The notes beneath the pieces are model-generated. The model was not told the DNA's origin. It made no database searches and saw only the letters and a list, made by a program, of their open reading frames with translations. Source: Campylorhamphus procurvoides (lineage: Eukaryota > Chordata > Aves > Passeriformes > Dendrocolaptidae). Taken from it: DNA of 64,000 nt. Each line of letters opens with the position of its first letter. The first letter of the stretch is position 1. The stretch is from positions 959,792 to 1,023,791 of the forward strand of contig WBMV01000073.1 of NCBI GenBank assembly GCA_013396655.1. The letters run 5' to 3'. Shown piece by piece: positions 12,401-24,400 of this stretch. A program made the position numbers and the translations under genes.

Positions 12401-15400
12401 GTAAGAACAAGTGGTCCTTGGAGCGTGGGATGTTTGTGCAAGGTCAGCAGGCTCTGCCTGTGGTGGTGATGGAGGCAGGTGCAAGAGTCGGTACTCCTGT
12501 GGACACAGGCATGGGCTCCCAGCTGATTGCCTCCAGACTGAGCAGAGGGGGATTCCTTGTGCTGCCAGGGGCAGGTACTGCTTTTTGTGGTTCTCAGACT
12601 TTGGCACTTTCAACATCCCAGGGCAGCTTCTCTGCCGCAGCTGGGAGAGGGATGCTCGGAGACCCTGGTGCCATTTCCCTTCTCTGGTCCCTTTCTTTGT
12701 TTTCTGATCAGAAGCTTCCCAAGGAAATATGCCAGGGTGCCCAAGGGGATCTGCTGGTGGGAGAGGGATCTGCCTTGGCTCATTCCTGATGAAAGAGTTG
12801 TATGATGGCAGGGAGACGAGGAAATGCAGCAATAGTATTTCTTAAACAGTTGTTTGTGAGGCAGAGAGCCAGTGTTGCCGTGGTGTAATCTGGATGTGCC
12901 TGGCAGGGATGCACCATAACTTCACTGGAGACAGCAAAGCATAAATAAGTTGACTCAAACTAGCTTGTTGCTCTAGACCGATGAGGGGGATTCTCCTGTT
13001 ATCAGCAGAGCTGCAGCTCTGAGGAGACTGCCAGGGAGAATGAAAAGCAACCATGGTAACTGCTCGTTTTCTTCAGTGAACGCCCTTTCCAGGAGATCAG
13101 AGTGAACTGGACTGGAGGGAGGATGTGCATCCCAGCTGCTCACAGCAGCATTGCTGTCTGTACTCTCATCTCATGCCCAAGCCCAGGCAGGGCTGATGCA
13201 GGAGCTCCCTGGCTTGCCTGCAGGCTCTGGGCTTGTGGTCTCCTGACGAGGGAAAAGAAAGGCACCAGGGACTGAAGCTCCCCATTCTCTATCTGGATGG
13301 TTTCAACCCCTTTTCTGCCTACTGTGATGTAGGAACAGAGGCTGCTTCTGACTTTGATTGGTGCCAGTGTGTGACCTCTGGGACAGGGATGCACTGAATC
13401 TGGTGCTCGAGGTGGAACTGGGTAGCTTGTTCTCACTTTGGTCACATCACCTCCTTTCTCAAGGTGTCTGTAGGTAGGATTAGGCTTCCCTTCCTTCCCC
13501 CCCATCTGTTTTCTCTGTATAGCTCAACCCTTTCACTCCTGCCCCCGTTCTCATGTCCTGGGTCCTGCTTTTGTCAAATTGAACATGATGTCAAATTAAA
13601 GCCATCACAGGGACAGTTGGAGTGAAGTACCCAGTTTAATGAGGCAGCCTTGAAAATCAATAACTTAATTGCAGACATTTGATGGACTTTTATTCAATTT
13701 ATAGTCCTCCTGCCCTCCTACGTGTAGAGCATGAGGAGGCAGTGCTGTGTCTGGCTCTGGGTAAGCAAAAGCCTTTCCTCTCCTGTGGCTGTTGTCCCTG
13801 TGCAGGTCTGCCTGCTGCAGTGTGGGTCAGCCCTTAGTTGGGGGATCCTCTGTAGGCTGGAGGTGACCACGTTGCTCTGTGTTAACAGGAAGGGCAGGTG
13901 TGGGTGTAACATCTCATCCTACCTCCTTCCCAGATGGTCCAGTAGAAGTCTACTGGGAAAAAAGCTTCCAGCTATTCAGACCAGTGATCTCCTGGAGAGC
14001 AGGTCCCATCCCTCCTGCCACTCTGCAGCATGGAAGGGACATTTGCAGCAGTGTCTGGAGTCCTGGCTCTCAGGCTTTTGTGGTGAGGTGATGCTGTGTT
14101 TGCACCCAGCTGTTCTTGTTTCCCTCAGCATTTGCAAGCAATCAGCATTGGCTTCCTGCTCTGACTTTTGTGCTGCTCTTCCCAACTCGTCCCTGACTTT
14201 GTTTTCCTCTGTCCCTCCTGCAGGCACCTCTGTGATGCAGGTGATGGCCTCTGATGCTGACGACCCCACGTATGGGAGCAGTGCCCGGGTAGTCTACAGT
14301 GTGCTGGAGGGAGAGCAACACTTCTCTGTGGACAGTAAAACAGGTGAGCAGCTCCCAGCCAGGCTGGGGCAGGAGACCAGACCGTGGCCACACATCCTGA
14401 GCATGGCTGAGAGGCAGCAGGTCTGTGCCTTCCTGCTGGTCACTGATGCTCAGTGCCCATGGCAGGAGGTTACTGGGTGGGTTACACAGCAGGGGTGTTG
14501 GAGAGGAAGCTCAGAACCCCTACAGAGTGTAACCCATCTCCATGCCCTGCCTGTACCAGGCAGGACCCACTGATGCCAGCCCAGAGGGCTGCCCTGCTCC
14601 TCTGTGCTCTGTGCCTGCAGCAGGAGTGCACCCACAGGCACATAAAATCTCAGTGTAGAAGGTTTAAATACTACAGAAGGGGCCTTACCAAAGGCTGCAT
14701 CGTTATCACCAGGGCTTTGATTAAAGGTAACACTTTAAATTAAGGATCGGTTTATAAATGTTCTATTAATATTTAATGAAAGAACAGTAGAAGCTGCTCC
14801 ATTCCTTAATAACTTATAATAGGGCCTGTTGTAAAATGCCTCTGTAATAAATCCCTGGCAGATGATGCTCTGACACACTGGTTAGAGTAGACCATAACCA
14901 GAAGATGTTGGGGTATATATTCTCCTTGCCTCCCAGGAGTGTGACTCTCATTACCCTTAATGGGAGCCTCACAAGCTTGCTAAGGGGTAAGACACTCAAA
15001 TGCTAATAAGAGATATTTAAGTCACAAAGCATGCAGTAAAGTGCTCACAGTTTAATGAAAAATTGTCAAAGGACAAGCAGGCTGGGGAGCTGCAGCTTAT
15101 GTTGGAAAACTGGACAGCAGGTCCCTTCCACCCTATTGCTGAACCACAGTGACACAGGCTGATATCAACCCCTGGGCTCAAGTGCCAAATCTCTGTCAAG
15201 CTGATCTGTGTCTGTGCTGATAGGTGTTTTCTAAGGCTATTTTTATATAAGTAAGAGTGAAATTTATTTGGAGACTCTGGTGTAAAGAGAGTATAAGGAT
15301 GATCTGTGTGCCTGAGCCTCTATATCTTGATTGAAACTGTGTGCCTCCTGACAACAGTCTGGTGCCCATGGGAAAGCAGGACACAGCCTTGGCTGTGCCA

Positions 15401-18400
15401 CCAGCCTGGCTGCTGCTGGAGAAAGGCTCAGATTTGCGAGTTTGGGAGTTCCTACGCACACCCAGTGCAGGGGGGCACAGTGGGAAATGCCTTTGTCTGG
15501 ACAGAGACTGGTGCAGTGAGGAGAGGGCACAAGCAGCAGGTTGGAACTGTACCTGCCTCTGGTTCAGGAGCTGCTTCTCTCACAGATTTGCTTTGTTTTG
15601 TATTGCGTGTGTGTGAACAATAGGCTAAATACTGAAAATTCAGCTGCACATGAGATCCTGTTAATCTGAGGCAGCTTTGTGAGTGAAAGTCTGGCTGCTA
15701 GAATGGAGAGGGACCACTGGGAGCAAACTGCACAAGCCAGAACGTGCAGAGGCTCAGCTTCCTGCCACATTAATGCTCTGTATTAAGGCGTAAACTAAAA
15801 TGTGCCCTGTGGGACTGTGGTGAGAATTAATGTCACTCTGGGAATCCAAGCTTCTTGATTCCTTGACTTTTTGTGTCTTAATTCTCAAGCTGGCTGTTTC
15901 ATACACGGGGGGGTCGATTTACTGTTCTATTTGCTTGTAATTCATAGAAGTGAAACTGCTGACAGTCTGCAGAAGAGTCCTCAGCCCCTCTTGAGCCTGT
16001 CTGTTTCCAGAATATCTGGCTACCAGCGCAGATGTTGGGGCTGACTGGGGATTTCTGAGCTGCAAATGGCCTGTGGCAGCTGCCTCACCAGGGCTGCAGG
16101 GACGTGAGGTGCAGCTTTGCCTGTTGGCCTCTGAGATTGTGGCTGCAGCCTGTCCTGTGCCCTTGTGTCCCTCTGTCACTGCCAGCCCATGTGGACATGG
16201 CAGTGCTGGGAGGGCACTTGTTTTTTTCACATCCACCTGAACATGCCCCATCCCGCCCCCACTCTGTGTTAGAATAAGTTTTTATGCTGCACATGGGAAT
16301 CCAGGTCTGATTGCCTGGGGTGGCCCAGCTTCTGCCCTGAGCATAAGATTTAATTATCCATAGCAGCAGCATAACTCTCAGAGCCACCATTGTTATTAAT
16401 GGCCATAAAAAGAACCATAAAAACCTGGCATGTTACATTTCTTATAATGTATGGTAATGAAGAACAATTTGTTTTCCCTATTTGGGTTTGACCTCCTCTT
16501 CTGCCTTTTCTTGCAGGTCCATGCATGCATGTGCTCCCTTGCATACCACCTCAGCCCCTGAATCCTTCCAGCACAGCTTGTTGTTTTCCCTTGTTGTCTT
16601 TGCAAGCAGCTCTTTTCACACCCTCCTTTGTAGCACAGGGGTGGTGTGTATCAGAGTGGTTTGCACACTTGAGTACAGGATATGGTCTGTGTGTAGCTTA
16701 GTTTGTCTCCTGTTCTTGGATGTTACCGGCTGTAGTGTTCAGCTGGGATTTTGCATTCAGTGGACCTTTCACAGGCAGACCCAAACCATCTGGGTGCTGT
16801 GATGTGCCAAGTCCTGCCACTCAATAAGCCCTGAATGCCTAGAGTGTCTCAGGTGTCTTTTTGGAGGGAGAGGAGTGACTGAATGGCTCCACTGAAATAC
16901 TAGACCACCACAGTATTTGTGTTGTTGAACAATTCCAGTGTTGAATGATGGTGAAGAGAAAGTGCAGTTGATGGGTGTGAGCTTCTCTTTCTTTCATATA
17001 CACCAGCCACTCTCATGCTTTAAGAATTAAGTTTCAGAGCCTGAAACCTGTGTTGTGTACCCCAAACCAGGTTCAAGAACTTCCCCAGTGTGTTAAAGGT
17101 CCAGGCTGGCTTTTTTGGTGTGTTAGTTGGGAGCTTTGTATGCACAAACTTTTGGAGGCAAGGTTTTCTGTGCCAGCTGTAGGAATATTCCTGTGACTTC
17201 TTGCAAGACCCTGTGGGCTTTAGTCCTGTGAAAGCTTTGTGCTGCCTTCCTCACTCATTCTCAGTCTGCAGATGTGTTGATGCTGATATTTGCTCCTTGC
17301 AGCAGGTGAGCTGCAATGCTCACTCCGTGGCTGCCCTGCTCTCCTGGAGGAGGCTGTGCTGTCAGAGGAATGAGAACACACCTCTACCCCACTGCTTCCA
17401 TTGGGGAATAGCCCCTTCTGCCACTGTGGTGGGGGTTGGCTCTCAGTGAGAACACTCTTATGACAGCAGAGCCCCCCTTGCCACTGCTGGGCCACAAGCT
17501 GGGAGTTCCAGCTCCAGGAATCTTATCCTCGGCAAGATCTTTCGAGCTTTTGCTTTTCAGATGCCGAGATGGGCATGTGAGTGTGTGACTCCCAGTGCAT
17601 TTACATGAGAGGAGAAATCTGTGCATTTAAACCTACAAGCCATGATTTCATGTTGCTTTATATTACCCTCTGTACCTCTGCAGATTATTCATCTTTGTAG
17701 GGGCAAATCTCTCTCTTGGCAGGCAGCTGTGCCTGCCTGCTCGTGTCTATTCCCATGTCCTTTACAGTGCCCTTTCTCATCCCTGGGCAGCGTGGCTGGA
17801 GACTCACTGCTGCCTCTGATCCCTGCCCACAGCCTTGGGAGGGAACCTGAAAATGCTTGGCACCCAGCGAGGGACCCAACCTGGTTCCCCTCTTTCCAGA
17901 AGTCCTGTTCATCCCTTTGCAGGGATATTTACTGCTACAGAACAGTCACAGCACATAACACCATAGGCCTCATGATATTTGGTGCTTTCCTTAAAATAAA
18001 GCTTGTCAGTTTGGGAGAGTGCACGGAAACCTGGCATTTTACTGAAAGGAAGAGGTTGTTCTTAAAATCTGTCATTCTGCTGAATGCAGGGGGAAAAGCA
18101 GAAGGACTCGGAGGGTAGTTGAAATGCAGTCTGGCATTTGCAATGTCTTAAAACAGCTCCTGAGTTCTAGAGCCTCTGTCCTGATTGAAAACTGAGCCAG
18201 TAAGGGCTTAGAGGTTCTTATGCCAGGGAGAGCAAAATAGAGATACCAGCCTGCTGGGATGAAGATGGTTTTTTGTGTGCAGTCATTAGTTGTTTCATCC
18301 CTACTGCCAGCTTTGCCCTGTTTGAAGACTGACCACAACCCTGCCCTGGGGCAGTAAGGCTGGGCAGGGAGAGGAGCTCTGTCTGGGAGCATGCTGCACT

Positions 18401-21400
18401 GCTGAGCTGTGCTGATGAACTGTTGGGTCTGTGATGTGGTGGTGGGAGGCAGAACGTGTTTCTCTGCTGCTCCTGCCAGTTTGTTAAAAATGCTTCTTTG
18501 TGCCTGAAAACAGAGATATGTCAGTATTTGTGTGCTCCTGTGAGCCCAGGGGGTTGTGCAAGTCTGTGCCTCAACTCCATCCTTTATCCACCAGAGCTGT
18601 GCACAGGCATGAGGGACTCTGTGGAGCACAAGAGTCTGCAGAGAAATCACGTTTATTTAAGGGAATTGCTCTTATTAGCAAGACTGAACATTAACAGAGA
18701 CTTTTCAGAGACTGGTGCAGGAACTTCAGCTGTTTTGGGACCAAATTGTGTGTTGGTTTTCTTGCGGAAATTAGACTGTATCTACTGATGTGCCAAGGGA
18801 ATTAGCGTTAAATGACGAAGGATTTAGCTGTTAAAAGAAGGGACACAGGAAGGGTGAGTGCACTGCCCTGTCTGTTGGAGCTCACTGTGGGTGCCTCCCT
18901 CTGGGGTCTCTGCACTGGCATGGGCAAGGCTGATTCCAGCCTGGAATTAGCCCTTGTTAGGTGCTGCTCTCTGGTAAGTGGCAGCAGCTCTGTCTCTGTA
19001 GGTGCTGCCCTAGAAGCTGCAGGGCAGACTGGTTTGAAAGTGACTTGGCCACCTGCTATGAAGGGTACGGTGTTAGAAACCTCCAGCTGCAACATCCATC
19101 AGCCTCAGTGATTCTGTACCCTTCCAGTTAACTTTGGTTAGCTTGGCTGTGCTGATGTGGCCATGTTTCCATTTCTGGATCTCAGCTCTGTCCCTTATTT
19201 GCAGAAGAGCCGTGAACCTCCTGAGGCTTGTGCCTAGTTCCTCACTCAGACTGCCTGCAGTTTCTGCCTCCCAAATTGTGCCGAGCTAAAGGACAGGAGT
19301 GGGAGCTGTGCATGGAGGGCAGATGAAGTGCTGGTTCTTGGGGCTAAGACCCCTTCTGCATGGGCTGACCGCCTCCAGGATGTGTGCTTCCAGCAGCACT
19401 CGTGTCTTGGCAGGTATATTGGCATTTCTGTGTCCCTGCAGGCTGGTGAGGGCGCAGGTGAGGAATCTGCAGTCTGTTGGCAGGTGCCTTGCCGCTCCTG
19501 GTCTGAGGCAGAGATGGGTTTGCTGTAACTGACCAAGCTGCTGGGAGGAATGAACCTGTTTTATCCAGCTAAATAGGAGGAGATAGAGAAGACAGACCCA
19601 AACTATTCTCAGGGATGCACAGTAAAAAGACACAAGTGGCAGGATGACAAGGCTTGTCACCATGAAGGTGGTGTTTCCATCTCTGGAGATACTAAAACTC
19701 TGACTGTTCATGACCCTGCTTTGAGGCTGTAGTTGGACCAGGAACCTCCTGAGGATAGATCCATGTTTGTTACTTCATGACTTTCTGGCTTGGTGCTCCT
19801 CCTGCCCTCAGCTGGAAGGTTCCTTGTCCAGACAATCTCTCTGGATGTGGACATCTGACCTAGAAGTCCCTGAGAGCAGAGCACAGCCCATAATGAGGGG
19901 ATTCCTGGAAGGCAATTACCTGTAAGAGCTTTGTCCTGCTTTGTTTTCATTACCCAAAGAGTGTCTGCTGTTGGAGCAGATTTGGTGGCATTTATGTGAT
20001 TCTGTAAGTGTCCCCTTGCCTGGTAATTATACTGATTAATCTGGATAATGCTGGAAAGCCACATGTGCCTTGCACCAGAGGGTATGCCACCATGTGCCTG
20101 TGTTATTCAGCTCTAACAGATGCTGACAAGAACTGGGGAGACGAGTCTGAGCTGGAGGTTGTTCTTGCTTTGTTAGCAGTGTCTGGGAAGGACAAGGTTT
20201 GTCAGCTTTTCCAGCTGGAAAGAAAGTGAATCTTGGGAGATGACTTTTCCATGCTCAGAACGCAGAGGTGCCTGCCCCTGCTCCCTGTGCCCCGAGGACA
20301 GGTCTGTCACCATGCCTGGCAGCTGTTTTGCAGAGTCCCTGGGGGTCAGGTTGTGGGAGCAGAGGCTATCCTGGCTCTGGAAGATGGGACCATGCAGGTT
20401 TTTTGCTGATGGGTGTTTAAGGCAGTATCCGTAGTGCCACATTCAAGGAATTGACGTGGAGCATGTGTGGAGACCTTGATATGTCACAGCCACTAGAAAA
20501 TGGGAAGTTGTACCTTGGCCTAAAAGGCAAAACCAGCCTGACTCTTTGGGTGGTGGCAATTTAGGAACAGTCTCCCAGTGACAATCCTGCTGGGACTCCT
20601 GGAGGTCTGTGGCACAGGGCAGTTCATCTGCAGCAGACCCCTGTTTTCCAGGACAGATGGACCCATGGCACCTTGAGAGAGTTTCTGATCAGTCTATGCC
20701 ACTGCCAAAGGCAGGGATTTTGTCTGCCTTGTGCTTCTGGAAGAACCAGAGCTGGCTGGGGCCATTTGCCCTACTCTGCACGTGCCAAGCGGCCTGGACT
20801 TGCTCCCCACTGGGACAAGTGACCTTGGAGGTGTTCTGGGAAGTGCTTGAGCACTTTCCTCCCATCTTGCATGGCGTATTATGAGCTATATCATTACGAG
20901 CAGCTCAGTTAAGTCATTACAGCCTTGGTGAATGCATGAGCTTTTTCCCTCTCTTCCCAATTCATCACTATTGTGCTGACATGAATCATTTTCATTATAA
21001 AATGCTTCAGACCCCGTTAATTAACAGAATTGCTTAAATTTCAGTGAGATAGTGCTTGCCCAGAAATAACGGTTTTGTATTCCCAGTGATGAAGTGGCAG
21101 GAGAGGCATGTCAGCAGGAGCAGCTGGGGCTGGTCCCTGAGCCCCTCATGCTTGTGCAGGGCTGATGCTGCTGCCCAAGTGGGAGGGTTCCATCCTTAAT
21201 GGGACAAGTGCCTGAAGACATGTTCTTCTCACTCTTTCCTGTGTCCCCTTGTTGCCTCTGTGAGGTGGGGTGGGACTCCTGGTCAAATGGTTTCCTCTGA
21301 GCAGAGCCAGGATGAACAGGGGGGTCAGAGCAGACCCTGGGCCCCATCACAGGGTAAATGCCCACTCCCTGATCCATGGGGCTGAAGGCAGAGGAGTCCA

Positions 21401-24400
21401 GGTAATTACAGAACTTGAAGTGACAGAGAGACAAAGGAAGCTGGGTGAAATTGTGCCTATCCATGAGAGCTGGGAAGCAGCAAGGATCTGAAGTGGTTAT
21501 GTCTTTATAATAAATCCTAGCAATGATAATCATTGGAATAATTGCTGGTTTCAGAATGGAAGGAGTGATAAATGTCTCCTGAACCGTGTTGCCAGCTCCT
21601 GCTGCACCTGTAATGTCATGCAAAGAGCAACAGGGAGGAATTTCATCCTCCCAGCTCAGTGGCATTTCTGCCTGCCTTTGGGCCACAGCAGTGGCTCTGA
21701 TGTGAGCCCTTGTCAGGAGGTGCACAAGGTCATGCTGTACACCTGCACAGGGGAACTGCACCCTGCTGGCTGTGGAGAGATGATACCTGGAAGTCTCCAG
21801 GTCTGTCCCTGAAGCCACATCTTGGCTCCTTGCATGCTGCTGGCACCCAGCTCTCCCCTCCACTGTGCTCAGGTTATGCTGAGGGCTCCCCGGGAGCCAG
21901 GTGACTTGGGGCTGCAATGCTCTGCCACTGCTTGCTTTGCTGCACCTCAGCAAATGGCTTGGATGGTTCTCTGCTGTTTGCTTGAAAAGGGAGGAACTCC
22001 TTGTTCCCTTTGGGTCAGGCCCTTCACTGGATACACATTCCAGCAGCCCCCTCCAACATCGTTCCCAGCACTGGGCAGGATTACTGGTAGAACAAAGCAA
22101 AGATGGATTTAGCAGTTCACAGTAGGAGGAAGTAAAGCTGATAGTTAAACAGAAAAGGCTGGAAGAAAGAGGAATTACAAAAACAAAAAACAATATCTAA
22201 ATCTATGGGAACATTAAAAAACTGAGCTGGAGGGGATTTTAAGCTGATTCCTAGCTGTTCTGGGATCCTGCTAGTGCAATGGGACTGGAATGTGGTGCTA
22301 ATGACCTTGTGTCCATATAGGCACTCCTGTATGCCCCTGGTGCCACCTCAGGGCAGAGTTATTTCTTTCTTTCATTCTCAAAATGTTTCTTCTCTGCTTT
22401 GTTTCCATGTAAATTAAACACTCCTGGGTTACATAGAAAGTGGTAACTTATGCTTTTCACATGGCTTTTGGAGGCTTACTGCCCTTTGTTTCTGGTTTTA
22501 TGTTCCTTTATATTTTAGTCCTGGTCAGTTCCCCCAGGTCCAGAAGAATACTGGGAACCTATAAACACTATTTTTTAAGAGACTTATTCATAAGTGCTAC
22601 TATACCATACCTTTTGTTAAGGTCCAGTGCACTCTCTAAAAGAAGCATGTGTATTGTTGTCCCTCATCTCCTTTAGAGGGTCACTTGAAAATAAAGGGGT
22701 TTGTGCAGACAGACTTTTGGAAATGCTGTCTCCTCCTGTTATTCAAATTACACAGGCATGCTCAGGCCATGGCCCCTGTGAGATGGAGGACACCCATTAT
22801 TTGTTAAGGATGCTATAGCTAGCCTGGCTTCTGCTCAGCAGATCAGGATAAGTGGGATGCTGCAGATCTGTGCCAGGGGGGTTTCGTGACTCAGCCTGGG
22901 CTTTTACAGAGCCCTTCTGTGCAGACCTTGAGGCTGGCCCCAGCACAGCCCCCGCATTCGGGAGAGGGCGAGGACAAGTCCTCTCCATCCTCTCGCTCCT
23001 GTGACTCCAGCTCCCACCAATCCTCTGGCCCCCACAAATCTTCCATCCAGCTCCCGGCCTCCCTGGAGAGAAGCACAAGCCTCTTCTGTGCCAGGGTTTA
23101 GCACTGTGGGAGCTGCCAGCAGCCCACGGGAGAAGCAGCAGTTGGAACTCTTTTATGCTTCATGCGAAGACTTGCTGGGAGCAGGTTGAATCTATGGCTG
23201 TTCCAGGGCTTCAGGGGGGATTTTGGGGATGTTTCTGCCTGGCTGACAACCCCCGGGCTTGTTCTGCTCTCCAAAGCCCTTTTTACCTCCTTAGTTGACT
23301 TCTGCTTATGTGACCTCTCTGAAGGGACTCAGCAGACATTGTTTGTGACCAGCAGCACCAGGGCTGTGTTGGGGAGAGTGTCCCCAGCAGTCAAAGGAGG
23401 TGACAGTCCCTTCTTCTTGATGCTGGGGGAGACACAAGTGCTGCATCTGGCTCTGGACTGCCAAATGTGATTCTATGGATATACCAGAGTGAGTCCAGGG
23501 AAGGGCCACAAAGGTTAGTGAAATACTGGAGCATCTGCCCTGTGCAAAGAAGCTGGGAGATTCAGCTGATCTTGTTTAGAGCTGGAGCTCGTCCAAAGTA
23601 ATCTCCAGTGGGCCCTTCGAGCCCTAGAATTTGTGACTCTTCAGATGCTCTGTGACCTGCCTGTGCTCATGCTGTCCTGCCCATTTCCAGGTGTGATCCG
23701 GACAGCTGTGGCTGACCTGGACCGTGAGACACAGGACCGCTACGAGGTGGTGATCCGTGCAACAGACATGGCAGGACAGCTGGGTGGCCTGTCTGGATCC
23801 ACCACAGTCACCATCGTAGTCACTGATGTCAACGACAACCCACCACGCTTCCCTCAGAGTAAGTCCCAGCAGTGGTGGGGATGAGCACTGGCCCGTGTCC
23901 CGGTTCCCTGTGGGTGGTGGGATGGAAGCTGCAGTCTGAGCCAAGCCTGGCTGCTCCAGCTACTGGCAGGGCAGCAGCACTCAGGGACTGTGGCAAGCAC
24001 AGCTGCTGATGTGGGTCTGAATGTGTCCCTGCCTGGCATGGAATGGAGGGGCAGCTGCCTTGACTGAGCTTGTCCAGCGCATCAGACTTCTACTCTGATG
24101 GTGGTTCTGGGACCGAGCAGGACTGTATGGTGGGAGAGCAGAGCCAGCTCTTTCCTCAGCCCTCTCCAAGCTACAGGGAGAAGGCAGCCAGGTCTGCTGT
24201 GCTGCTGCCTCCTGGGAGCTGCTGGTCTGGCCCCTCCTGGCTGCTGCATCAGGGCTTGGCACACCGTGCCCCAGCACAAGGCACGGTGACACTGCTCACA
24301 GACAGCAGCCTGGTCACACAGAGCTCTGTTTTCTGAGTTGCTGCTAGTGGCCTGTGGCTTGTGCTTGTCTGATCTGGAACCCTCCCCAAACGAGGCAGGA

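Larger units (their letters stand above)
4633..14223 (+). other. CDH22 intron 2
   Basis: An intron of 9591 bp, the largest in the gene, with donor GTAGGT and acceptor CCTCCTGCAG. It contains AT-rich blocks and one weak MIR-like segment, listed separately. Long open frames on both strands (for example 8212-8868 minus and 11689-12351 minus) have no recognisable protein character and are treated as chance. No other gene is visible. Confidence 0.85.
14344..23690 (+). other. CDH22 intron 3
   Basis: An intron of 9347 bp, donor GTGAGC, acceptor CCCATTTCCAG. It contains a transposon-like AT block at 14640-15060, two CR1 fragments (19580, 23487), AT-rich blocks and a 360-codon antisense ORF, each listed separately. 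The remainder shows nothing recognisable. Confidence 0.85.

Noticed and set aside
11689..12832. Two overlapping minus-strand frames of 220 and 210 codons in intron 2
   Set aside because: They overlap one another in different frames, have no recognisable protein features and no splice context.
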